A DNA stretch of 64,000 nt. Source: Roseinatronobacter thiooxidans (GTDB taxonomy: Bacteria; Pseudomonadota; Alphaproteobacteria; Rhodobacterales; Rhodobacteraceae). The position numbers and the translations under genes are program-made. The stretch spans positions 18,782 through 82,781 of the forward strand of contig NZ_MEHT01000010.1 of assembly GCF_001870675.1 (NCBI RefSeq), given 5' to 3'. Below the pieces are notes generated by a model. It was not told where the DNA came from. It was given only the letters and a program-made list of their open reading frames with translations, and searched no databases. Below are positions 57,872-64,000 of the stretch, piece by piece; position 1 is the stretch's first letter; each line of letters opens with the position of its first letter.

Positions 57872-58441
57872 TCAGATGTCCTGTTCGTCAGCATCGATCA
57901 GCACAGTCCAGGCCACGGATGCAATGTCGGCGCAGGGTCGCGCCCGGAACGCGGGGAGGTTTGGCGCAGTTTTGACGGCCTCGATCGCATAGGCCACCAA
58001 CCGCGTCCGTCCGATGACACCATCGGATAGCGCAATCTCAGCAGCGCGCAATTCGCGCCACAAATCGGCCTCAACCGTTGGCATTTCCTCGACAATCGCT
58101 GCGAACTCTGCCCCGAGGGCATCAGCCCGACGCGCCATGTCCAGCAGTCGCTTGGCGCTGGCAACGGCGTGGCCCTTTGCCGCCGCACGATCCGCAGCAG
58201 CCTTTTCCAAAGCCTCACGGTCGATCTGGTTCACAGCCGACGCGCGCGCACGAGCAAGGATGTCTCGATCGGAATTGAGTTGCGCAATCACTGCCGTCGC
58301 GCGGGCGAGTTTTTCGACAGCAGCAGCATCACCTGTCGCGGCTGGCAGGCTCAGGGCGTCCACTTCTGCCTCTGTGGTGGCGAGGGTGTCAGTCAGTTGC
58401 GCTATGCGCTGGTCGAGGGCTGCGGGGGTAAGGTTTTTCAT
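57872..58441 (-). CDS. Helical island protein of unknown function
   Basis: A 189-aa Ala-rich protein. Residues 5-120 are predicted coiled coil (LDQRIAQLTDTLATTEAEVD, then repeated Ala/Arg/Glu/Leu). The C-terminal 50 residues are less charged. I do not recognise the family. It begins 7 bases after the TerS-like gene and is probably translated with it. Confidence 0.55.
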   Translation of the reverse strand: MKNLTPAALDQRIAQLTDTLATTEAEVDALSLPAATGDAAAVEKLARATAVIAQLNSDRDILARARASAVNQIDREALEKAAADRAAAKGHAVASAKRLLDMARRADALGAEFAAIVEEMPTVEADLWRELRAAEIALSDGVIGRTRLVAYAIEAVKTAPNLPAFRARPCADIASVAWTVLIDADEQDI

Positions 58442-58447
58442 CGGGCA

Positions 58448-59086
58448 TCAATCCTTGCTGGAGAACGGGTTATAGTCCTCTGACATGAGCGTAGAGAAAC
58501 TGGTCGGGGCTGGGGTAGGCATCAAAGGTCGGTAAGGCTCAGGAGGTCCGGAAGGCTCTGTATCGGCTACAGGAGGGGCTGGGGCCGGAACGGGGCGCTC
58601 AGAGGGAGCGGGGGCGTCCTCAGGTTGCGCAAGGCGTTCAGCGGTGGCTCTGGCGTTGCTCAGGCGTTCGGACAGACCCTCAATCGGTTCAGGGATTGGC
58701 TCGTCAGGGGCGCGGGAGATGCCCGTGACCACAAAAACCTGTTGCTTTGCCCGGGCCAGGCGATCTGCAAGCCCGGGCTTGCTGTGCAGGAGTTGATCTT
58801 GTGCTTCTAGCTTGACCCGCACCAGTCGAGCCTCCAATTCGACCAAGGCATCCGGCTCGAGTTCCACGGGCTTCGGCGGAGGGATCATCCAGCGCGCAGC
58901 CGACTTGCACGCATCCAGTCGCGTTTCGATTGGCAAGTCAGTGTCGTTCGCTACGTCCGCCATCTGGATCAACGGGTGCCAATCGGGGTGCCGGTCAGCA
59001 ACGGCTCGGATCGCTTCGATCGCTGAGCGCGCATTCGGGCTTCCGGGCTTCCGGCCTGATCCTTTTCGTGGCCCGCCGCGCGGCAT
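58448..59086 (-). CDS. Terminase-small-subunit-like DNA-binding protein
   Basis: A 212-aa protein. The head GPRKGSGRKPGSPNARSAIE followed by a helical domain (to about residue 75, ending AARWMIPPPKPVEL) matches the GRPKGSxN-type heads of phage small-terminase-like proteins. The rest is a coiled-coil stretch and a Pro-rich tail. TerS proteins choose DNA for packaging; satellites often carry their own to redirect a helper. No TerL lies nearby. GAGG precedes the ATG. Confidence 0.5.
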   Translation of the reverse strand: MPRGGPRKGSGRKPGSPNARSAIEAIRAVADRHPDWHPLIQMADVANDTDLPIETRLDACKSAARWMIPPPKPVELEPDALVELEARLVRVKLEAQDQLLHSKPGLADRLARAKQQVFVVTGISRAPDEPIPEPIEGLSERLSNARATAERLAQPEDAPAPSERPVPAPAPPVADTEPSGPPEPYRPLMPTPAPTSFSTLMSEDYNPFSSKD

Positions 59087-59413
59087 AGTATCCTCGTTTT
59101 TGGTTTCTTTGATCTTTTTACGCGCAGACGGTTGTTCAGTCGAACGAGGGCGCGGCCAACCCGAAGCGGATCAGCGCACGCCACAGGCGCGGCCAGAGGC
59201 GGAGGGGTCGGAGCCTAGCGCCATGACGTTGCCGCCCAGCGCCCGAAATCAGGGGACTGCGTCGATCCTCACGCTGAGGTTGCAGACCGGCAGATGATCG
59301 AGGGGGGCAAGTTACGATGCTGCACGTTACAGATGCACATTGGGCAGATCATTGCTTGGTAATCGGGAATTTCTCGATGAAAGTAGACAAATTCATTAGC
59401 AGGAGGATTTTCG
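59087..59413. other. Gene-free region with direct repeat R1
   Basis: It lies between the divergent TerS-like and membrane-protein genes. It contains R1 (59220-59305) and must hold both promoters. No other gene is credible. Confidence 0.5.
59220..59305 (+). repeat. Direct repeat R1 flanking the membrane-protein gene
   Basis: It opens with the 24-base block that starts GCCATGACGTTGCCGCCCAG and closes with CGGCAGA-T-GATCGAGGGG. Both blocks recur at 59757-59838 (R2). The middle is diverged. The two copies are 537 bases apart. Confidence 0.8.
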
Positions 59414-59698
59414 ATGTTCATATACGTTGTTGCGCTGTCCCTTGTCGGCTGGTTCGTCTCGCACTTGCTTATCTCATACCGTCGAAAATGGTGGATGCTG
59501 ATCCTTGCCCCGATCGCTTCTGTAATCAGCGTTTTTCTCATCGGCATTGGGTTGATGCTTCTGGAAACTCAGCAGATTGGTGCACAAGACGCCTTCGATC
59601 GATTTGCGTTATCGCTTCTACCTGCGTCGATATTTTCTGTCATTGGCGCAATCGTAACATATCGCCGATCTGGTGTACTTGTTCAGGGTCCGAGGTGA
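59414..59698 (+). CDS. Small three-helix membrane protein, the only rightward gene in the island
   Basis: A 94-aa protein. Three hydrophobic segments lie at about 2-20, 27-51 and 66-83, with basic residues between the first two (SYRRKWW). AGGAGG sits 8 bases before the ATG, so translation is credible. It opposes all other island genes, is less GC-rich by eye, and is framed by R1 and R2. Such cargo genes often encode lysogenic-conversion or defence functions, but nothing specific is visible. Confidence 0.7.
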   Translation: MFIYVVALSLVGWFVSHLLISYRRKWWMLILAPIASVISVFLIGIGLMLLETQQIGAQDAFDRFALSLLPASIFSVIGAIVTYRRSGVLVQGPR

Positions 59699-59756
59699 CG
59701 CGCCTTAGCTGTCATAGGGCGGGTTAATTTCATGTGGGTGGTCTTCACCTGTCGGT

Positions 59757-59838
59757 GCCATGACGTTGCCGCCCAGCGCCTGAAATCTGGGGGCAGCGGT
59801 CAGGATGTCCCAGAGTTGAGCGGCAGAGGATCGAGGGG
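59757..59838 (+). repeat. Direct repeat R2 flanking the membrane-protein gene
   Basis: The partner of R1, with an identical first 24 bases and the closing block CGGCAGA-G-GATCGAGGGG. It begins about 60 bases after the stop of the membrane-protein gene and just before the origin-like repeats. Confidence 0.8.
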
Positions 59839-59873
59839 CAGGGGTAAGTCTGGAAATCATTTATGACCGCATA

Positions 59874-59986
59874 CGTCCGCGACCTTTTATCAATACGCAC
59901 GTGAGGAAAATGGGGGAGAGTAGGGGGTATATGATTTATGTATATAATGTGGACGCGGACGCGGACGTGTGCGGACGCGCGGACGT
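59874..59986. repeat. GGACG-repeat cluster beside an AT-rich patch, candidate replication origin
   Basis: Five GGACG units at 59951, 59957, 59963, 59973 and 59981, mostly inside CGGACG, plus one reversed copy (CGTCC at 59874). They adjoin an AT-rich stretch (59929-59950, TATATGATTTATGTATATAA). Iterons beside an AT-rich segment next to a helicase gene are typical of satellite and plasmid origins. Confidence 0.5.
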
Positions 59987-59996
59987 GATCAGTCAG

Positions 59997-60030
59997 CAAA
60001 AAGGGCTGACGTATGTCGCCAGCCCTTTGC
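59997..60030 (-). terminator. Terminator of the SF3 helicase gene
   Basis: On the minus strand AAAGGGCTG, an 11-base loop, CAGCCCTTT and a further TT follow the stop at 60053 by 24 bases. Confidence 0.85.
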
Positions 60031-60052
60031 ATTTCGCAAATCGATCTGCCCG

Positions 60053-61786
60053 CTACCAGTCTTCGGGCGCACCCGGTGAGCCAAACCCGGCAAGGTCGAT
60101 GCCTTCATAGTGGCGCACCCGCGAGAGGCCCGAACCTGGACGCGTCACGGCAAGGCCATTTACCGCAGCACGAAGGTCGCGCCCGAAACTTTGTACCGTG
60201 CCGGGTTCTTTCCGTCCGTTGTCGCTGCACCAGTCCTGCCAAGCGGCGAACATATCATCCACTGCGCAGCGCAGGCCAGGTGCAACCTTGCAGCGCTCCT
60301 TGACGAAAGCCGAAATAGGCGACCCGAGCGCCTCAAGTTCCTCGACGGCACCCAGAGCGCTCTCGGGTGGCACGAAGTAACCACGGTCGCGCAGCCTCAG
60401 ATAACCGGCGCGCGCCCAGTTGAGAATTCCCGGAAGTTCAAACATCAGCCGGTTTCCAAGGCCGCGATCCTCTCGCCCGTAGAATGAATTGCTCATTGTC
60501 AGCACAAGGAAGCGTGAGGCCAGAGCACCAGACGCATCCGAGAGGCGGGGCAGTTCGTTGGACATGATCACAAACCGGACCCCCAGCCGACCCGTCCAAG
60601 CGGCCTCGAACTTGCGATCAATGGTCAGACTGTCTTCGCCCGAGATTGAAAGCAGGCGCTCAGCGATCGCGGACTGGTCAGCCTTGCCGCTCAATCGCGC
60701 GTCTCCGATTATCGCCACGGTTCGCCCGATCAGCGGAGCCAGTCCAAAGTTCGTGGCAAGGCTTGCCAAAGTGGGGGCGGTCACACTGTCCTGCCCAAGC
60801 AGCGCGGTTAGCACGCGGGCGATCGTGCCCTTGCCGGATCGCTTTGGTCCGATGATCAGCGGAATTTTTTGCTGTGAAGTATCAGGAGAGAGAAAATAAC
60901 CGAATACCTCTTGCAGCGCCTCGATCGCCTGCACATCATCCGGCCAGATCATTTGGAGAAATCGCAGCCATTCTTTCGGCTCAGGTGCTTCCGGGTCAAA
61001 AGACACCCCCGACGCATGCAAACAAAAGAATGCCGGTGTAGGGCTGGAAAGCCGCCCAGACGGCAAATGCAGAAGGCCATTGCGAACAGGCAGCAGTTCC
61101 AGCGGATCAGGCGCGTTCTTATGGTCAACAAGCCAGGTCGGGGTCTCGACATGCCCCGGAAGGTTGCAAACCGCCTTGAAGGCCCCCGCCACGTTCTCGA
61201 CCGCCGTTCTATTCGGCTGGTAAGGCAGAACCTCGCATTCTTTGCCCACCAGTTTTCGCGCGTTGTCGAGATATTTCCAGATGATTGCCTGCACACTGTC
61301 GCGATCAGCATCACGAAAGCGGGAGCCATCCCAGCGCCAGAACGTCCCGCGATAATGGTGCATCGCCCTTAAACCCTTGACCGTGTAACGCTCGGCCAGG
61401 AGCGCGCGCGCAGACGGCATGGGGTCGCGGGGGTCAAGGATCGGACGCCCGCCGCTGTCTCGGGTCAGGTTGAGATCGTCGGATCGCGTTGCCTCTTCGT
61501 CGTCGTCGAGGTCACCGATCGCGGCGTCGGGTTTCTGTGTGCCTGAGCTGTCACCAGAGCAGCGAGCAGGCGGCAGGTCAGTATTGGGGCCACCAGATGA
61601 TGCCAGATCGCCTTCATGCCCGCCAGCGGCCTGCCCTGCCGCAATTTCGGGCGACCAGCGCTCGACCGTAGCGTGCATAAACCGTTCGAGGTCATTTCGG
61701 GTCCAGCCGTCAGCAACACAATCAGCAGCGTCCCATCCTTTCGGAGGAATGACGCCTTCCTTCCAGTCGTTAAATGAATACCCCAT
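60053..61786 (-). CDS. SF3 helicase of the D5/P4 primase-helicase family
   Basis: A 577-aa replication protein. The middle holds a D5-N-type domain (about 120-290), followed by the SF3 ATPase: Walker A GPKRSGKGT at 313-321, Walker B TVAIIGDA at 356-363, and motif C RFVIMSNELPRL at 404-415. It lacks an obvious primase (Toprim or AEP) domain N-terminally, which holds only about 120 low-complexity residues. It probably unwinds the island origin at 59874-59986. Its start overlaps the stop of the zinc-ribbon gene. Confidence 0.88.
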   Translation of the reverse strand: MGYSFNDWKEGVIPPKGWDAADCVADGWTRNDLERFMHATVERWSPEIAAGQAAGGHEGDLASSGGPNTDLPPARCSGDSSGTQKPDAAIGDLDDDEEATRSDDLNLTRDSGGRPILDPRDPMPSARALLAERYTVKGLRAMHHYRGTFWRWDGSRFRDADRDSVQAIIWKYLDNARKLVGKECEVLPYQPNRTAVENVAGAFKAVCNLPGHVETPTWLVDHKNAPDPLELLPVRNGLLHLPSGRLSSPTPAFFCLHASGVSFDPEAPEPKEWLRFLQMIWPDDVQAIEALQEVFGYFLSPDTSQQKIPLIIGPKRSGKGTIARVLTALLGQDSVTAPTLASLATNFGLAPLIGRTVAIIGDARLSGKADQSAIAERLLSISGEDSLTIDRKFEAAWTGRLGVRFVIMSNELPRLSDASGALASRFLVLTMSNSFYGREDRGLGNRLMFELPGILNWARAGYLRLRDRGYFVPPESALGAVEELEALGSPISAFVKERCKVAPGLRCAVDDMFAAWQDWCSDNGRKEPGTVQSFGRDLRAAVNGLAVTRPGSGLSRVRHYEGIDLAGFGSPGAPEDW

Positions 61787-61986
61787 CAGCGCCCGCCTTC
61801 TGCCGGGGCCGCATCATCGACCAGCGTGAGATTGTAGCCATCGAGCCAGCATGGACAGTGCGAAATGCGATGCCCTGGCAGCGCTCCGGTGCCGTGAATA
61901 TTGCGCTTTCTGCAAGATGGACATTTGAAAACTGCTTGCCCGTTCAGGATTGCGACCGCAAAGGTCGGTATCGTGTTGTCGCTCAT
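61786..61986 (-). CDS. Zinc-ribbon mini-protein
   Basis: A 66-aa protein with a likely zinc site: FKCPSCRKRNIHG, then GHRISHCPCW. Four cysteines and two histidines are spaced as in zinc-ribbon DNA- or RNA-binding proteins. Its TGA overlaps the helicase ATG by one base, so it is probably co-regulated with replication. P4-type primases sometimes carry such a finger in the same chain. Confidence 0.65.
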   Translation of the reverse strand: MSDNTIPTFAVAILNGQAVFKCPSCRKRNIHGTGALPGHRISHCPCWLDGYNLTLVDDAAPAEGGR

Positions 61987-62069
61987 GGCGTGAGCCTTTC
62001 AGTTTGCTTGCCATCGAGCGGGAATGTTGCTATATTCGCATCAGCAGCGATGAGAATTAGGCTCAACGG

Positions 62070-62125
62070 GTCCCGCCCGGTTCTTTCGAGAGAAGGAGCC
62101 GGGCGTTTAAATGCCCGGCGCGGGA
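62070..62125. promoter_or_regulatory. Strong nested hairpin between the excisionase and zinc-ribbon genes
   Basis: Outer arms GTCCCGC (62070-62076) and GCGGGAC (62119-62125) enclose a perfect inner palindrome GCCGGGC-GTTTAAAT-GCCCGGC (62098-62119) and a second possible hairpin around TTCTTTCGAGAGAA. Alternative pairing between CCCGG and CCGGG copies is possible. It ends just after the excisionase gene and lies in the leader of the helicase operon. Confidence 0.6.
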
Positions 62126-62127
62126 CA

Positions 62128-62349
62128 TCAGGCGGCGGCGCTCGTTGAGCGCATCGGGGCACTCATTTTCTCAGCAATCCACGCATCGAGGTCGGCACGG
62201 GTGTAAAGCGCCTTGTTGCCAAAGCGCCGATAGACCGGCCCGCCGCCGACAGTTGCGAATTTCTGGAGTGTGTTCTTCGAGGTCTGCGCGCCCATGCTTG
62301 TGATATACTCAGCGGCTTCGGCGCGGGTCAGGTATGGTTTGTCAGTCAT
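62128..62349 (-). CDS. AlpA-like excisionase / MerR-type HTH protein
   Basis: A 73-aa protein. The pattern YLTRAEAAEYITSMGAQTSKN, then FATVGGGPVYRRFGNKALYT and RADLDAWI, is typical of AlpA/Xis helix-turn-helix proteins. In P4-like elements AlpA controls integrase and excision. ATG 62349 was chosen at the conserved MTDKPYLTRAEAA. It follows the integrase by 90 bases in the same direction. Confidence 0.85.
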   Translation of the reverse strand: MTDKPYLTRAEAAEYITSMGAQTSKNTLQKFATVGGGPVYRRFGNKALYTRADLDAWIAEKMSAPMRSTSAAA

Positions 62350-62439
62350 TGGATTGCATCCCTTACTGTAGCGATGCCTTCCAATAATCATGCAGTTGGT
62401 TGTTTTCTCAAATTACCCCTTGCAGGAAATTCCAGATCA

Positions 62440-63756
62440 CTACTGACCCTCGGACAGTTTCACCACCTTGCCGGTATCGACTACGCTTCCAGTGATCGCG
62501 GCGGTGATACCAGCCGCAGCCTTCTCGGCCAGCGCTTGCCGCTTGTCGCGCGCCCAATGAACGTATTTTTGGGACGTGGTGATGTCCCGGTGCCCAAGAG
62601 CAGACATGATCTCAGCAGCCTCAGCACCGTTCATCGCCATCTGAGTTGCCAGCGAGTGCCGCAGCCCATGCAGGCCGATACCGGCAGGCAGGCCAGCGGC
62701 ATTGCGGATGATCCGCCAAGGCTTCGAAAGGTCCAGCCGATCGCCACCACGCGCAGGCGTAAACACCAGATCGTCAGGGCAACCGGCAGGCTGACGGGCT
62801 ATGATTGCCGACGCGAGGGCAGGTAGGCCGATGATCCGCTCTTGCCCGGTCTTGCGGCCCGTCTTGTGGGCGTCCAGCGGCAGGGTGAGCGTGCCGCCCT
62901 TGAGGTCTACATGCCGCCACCGCAGGCCGATGATCTCGCCCTTTCGCGCGCCGGTCAGGGTGATCACCCGGATCGCGTCAGCGACTTCGGAGCGGACCAG
63001 CTTCTCACCATCTTCCAGACTGTCAGGATTGGTCAGACGATCCAGAACCCGCCAGAGGCGCGCATAAGCCTCAGGATCGTCAAGGATCAGGTCGCGCTTG
63101 CCGTCTCGGCCAATATCGACACCGGCAACCAGATCAGGGGTGACACTGACGGGCAGCACCTTTGCCGCCTTGCCCCAAGACAGGATCGCGCGCAGCAGTC
63201 GGACGGCCATGCGCGCCGTGCCCTCACCACCCTTCACCAGAATGCGGCCCCGCTTGTTTTCGCTGGGGGCTTCCATCGCGGTCTTGCCCGCAACGATCTT
63301 GCCATGTGCCGCCTCGATGTCTCTGGGGGTGAGCGCTTCGAGGACGATCTTGCCTAGCAGAGGGCGAAGGTGCCGCTCGATCCGCCCACGATCGACGGCC
63401 TGCGTTGAGGCAGCTTTCTTCTTGAACCGTTCGCTCGACAGGTAGGCGTCCAGCAGTTCCCCAACCGTCATGGCCTGTTTTGCGGCCCGCTTCTCTGCAA
63501 TCGGTGAACGCCCGTCCATCACGTCCCGGCGCAGGAGTTCAGCGCGCTTTCTGGCCTCGTCGGGCGTCATGGTGCCCACTTTGCCGATCGTGATGTTTCT
63601 CTGGGAGCCGTGCTTGTCCCGATAGTTGAACACGAAAGAGTGTGTGCCAGTCGGGCGCAGGGCCACGCCAAAGCCCTTCAGTTCGGTGTCCCAGAGCCAT
63701 TGCCGCTTTGCCGGGATGGTCAGGGCATCGACCGTGCGTTTTGAAATCTTGGGCAT
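62440..63756 (-). CDS. int: Tyrosine-type integrase (P4-like, with arm-binding domain)
   Basis: A 438-aa recombinase. The N-terminal arm-binding DUF4102 domain (about 1-85) is followed by the core-binding domain (about 95-200). The catalytic residues are Arg271 (TGARKGEIIGLRW), Lys298, His363 and Arg366 (LHGLRH), His389 (LGHRDI) and Tyr398 (TSQKYVH). All are present, so it should be active. AGGAG lies 9-13 bases upstream. It recognises the tRNA-Arg att repeats and sits near attR. Confidence 0.96.
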   Translation of the reverse strand: MPKISKRTVDALTIPAKRQWLWDTELKGFGVALRPTGTHSFVFNYRDKHGSQRNITIGKVGTMTPDEARKRAELLRRDVMDGRSPIAEKRAAKQAMTVGELLDAYLSSERFKKKAASTQAVDRGRIERHLRPLLGKIVLEALTPRDIEAAHGKIVAGKTAMEAPSENKRGRILVKGGEGTARMAVRLLRAILSWGKAAKVLPVSVTPDLVAGVDIGRDGKRDLILDDPEAYARLWRVLDRLTNPDSLEDGEKLVRSEVADAIRVITLTGARKGEIIGLRWRHVDLKGGTLTLPLDAHKTGRKTGQERIIGLPALASAIIARQPAGCPDDLVFTPARGGDRLDLSKPWRIIRNAAGLPAGIGLHGLRHSLATQMAMNGAEAAEIMSALGHRDITTSQKYVHWARDKRQALAEKAAAGITAAITGSVVDTGKVVKLSEGQ

Positions 63757-63775
63757 GTCAGTCTTCTCCTTTGCT

Positions 63776-63796
63776 GGTTCAACAGTGGTTCAACAG
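63776..63796 (+). promoter_or_regulatory. Candidate integrase arm-type site, right end
   Basis: Two GGTTCAACA units 12 bases apart, matching 17 of 21 bases of the left-end block at 56319-56339 in the same orientation. It lies just upstream of the integrase start, so it could also allow self-regulation. Confidence 0.6.
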
Positions 63797-63925
63797 CAGA
63801 GAGTAAATCCGAGATTGAAACCGCTGATCCAGATATGGCAGGAGTAAGTGGAAATATCAATAAATCAATGTGATAGTATCAGAGAGAATGAGAGGGGTTG
63901 GGAGGGTTTGACGCTGACCCCCGCA

Positions 63926-63970
63926 CTCCGAAGGCAGAGGTCACAGGTTCGAATCCTGTCGGGTGCACCA
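63926..63970. repeat. attR: duplicated 3' half of tRNA-Arg, right boundary of the island
   Basis: Exact 45-base copy of 56209-56253, from CTCCGAAGGC to GGGTGCACCA. It lacks the 5' half of the tRNA and is not a functional tRNA gene. Chromosomal sequence resumes at 63971. Confidence 0.95.
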
Positions 63971-64000
63971 TATTTTATTTGTAAGCATTCGCCGAGGGCC

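Noticed and set aside
56254..63925. A complete prophage
   Set aside because: No capsid, portal, large terminase, tail or lysis gene fits in or is seen in the 7.7 kb.
63926..63970. A second tRNA-Arg gene
   Set aside because: Only the 3' 45 bases are present, without D arm or 5' acceptor strand; it is attR.

Overview
The window is a GC-rich stretch of a Rhodobacterales (Rhodobacteraceae-type) alphaproteobacterial chromosome. This reading rests on gene content and order: pntAB, a one-block TCA cluster (mdh-sucCD-sucAB-lpd), an iscR-sufBCDS operon whose IscR has a single cysteine, a PraR-type XRE regulator, and an Irr-type iron box. Most of the window is compact housekeeping sequence with overlapping genes, short gaps and hairpin terminators.

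Layout. 1-3445: tail of a probable methyltransferase, then pntA-pntB (proton-translocating transhydrogenase). 3452-6604: a membrane-anchored pentapeptide-repeat protein and a DUF3422 protein. 6652-9473: leftward group of a P-loop ATPase, metA and a lipoprotein hydrolase. 9498-13221: FadL-type porin and penicillin-acylase-family hydrolase. 13317-19327: 3-hydroxyisobutyrate-dehydrogenase-like enzyme, gamma carbonic anhydrase, UbiH-type hydroxylase, two sister mini membrane proteins, HAD phosphatase with divergent GntR regulator, dienelactone hydrolase, YqeY. 19513-24035: carA and a MotA/MotB-like proton-channel pair. 24286-35072: mdh, sucC, sucD, DUF805, sucA, sucB (two lipoyl domains), MAPEG, lpd, GlcG/HbpS. 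35164-43596: single-domain receiver protein, Bax-inhibitor-1 family protein, quinone oxidoreductase, PraR-like regulator, hisN-like phosphatase, hydrolase, MFS transporter, thrS. 43618-43912: palindromic repeats and a duplicated thrS tail. 43918-47473: typA, YitT, SMR and M48 protease, all leftward. 47622-56128: hydrolase divergent from iscR, then cysteine desulfurase, sufB, sufC, sufD, two YIP1-like membrane proteins and sufS.

56177-64000: a tRNA-Arg(CCG) gene whose last 45 bp are repeated exactly at 63926-63970. These repeats bound a 7.7-kb integrated element. It carries a P4-type tyrosine integrase, an AlpA-like excisionase, a zinc-ribbon mini-protein, an SF3 (D5/P4-type) helicase, a GGACG-repeat cluster resembling an origin, a TerS-like gene, four or five small unknown genes, and one oppositely oriented membrane-protein gene between two imperfect direct repeats. 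No capsid, portal, large terminase, tail or lysis gene is visible. The element therefore looks like a phage satellite (P4/PICI-like) rather than a prophage. It is the main accessory region and the best candidate here for an undescribed system.

Functionally, the backbone links central carbon and redox metabolism (transhydrogenase, TCA cycle, ubiquinone hydroxylation) with iron-controlled Fe-S cluster assembly. The island has its own integration, excision, replication and possibly packaging-redirection functions. All calls come from reading motifs and context; no database search was run.
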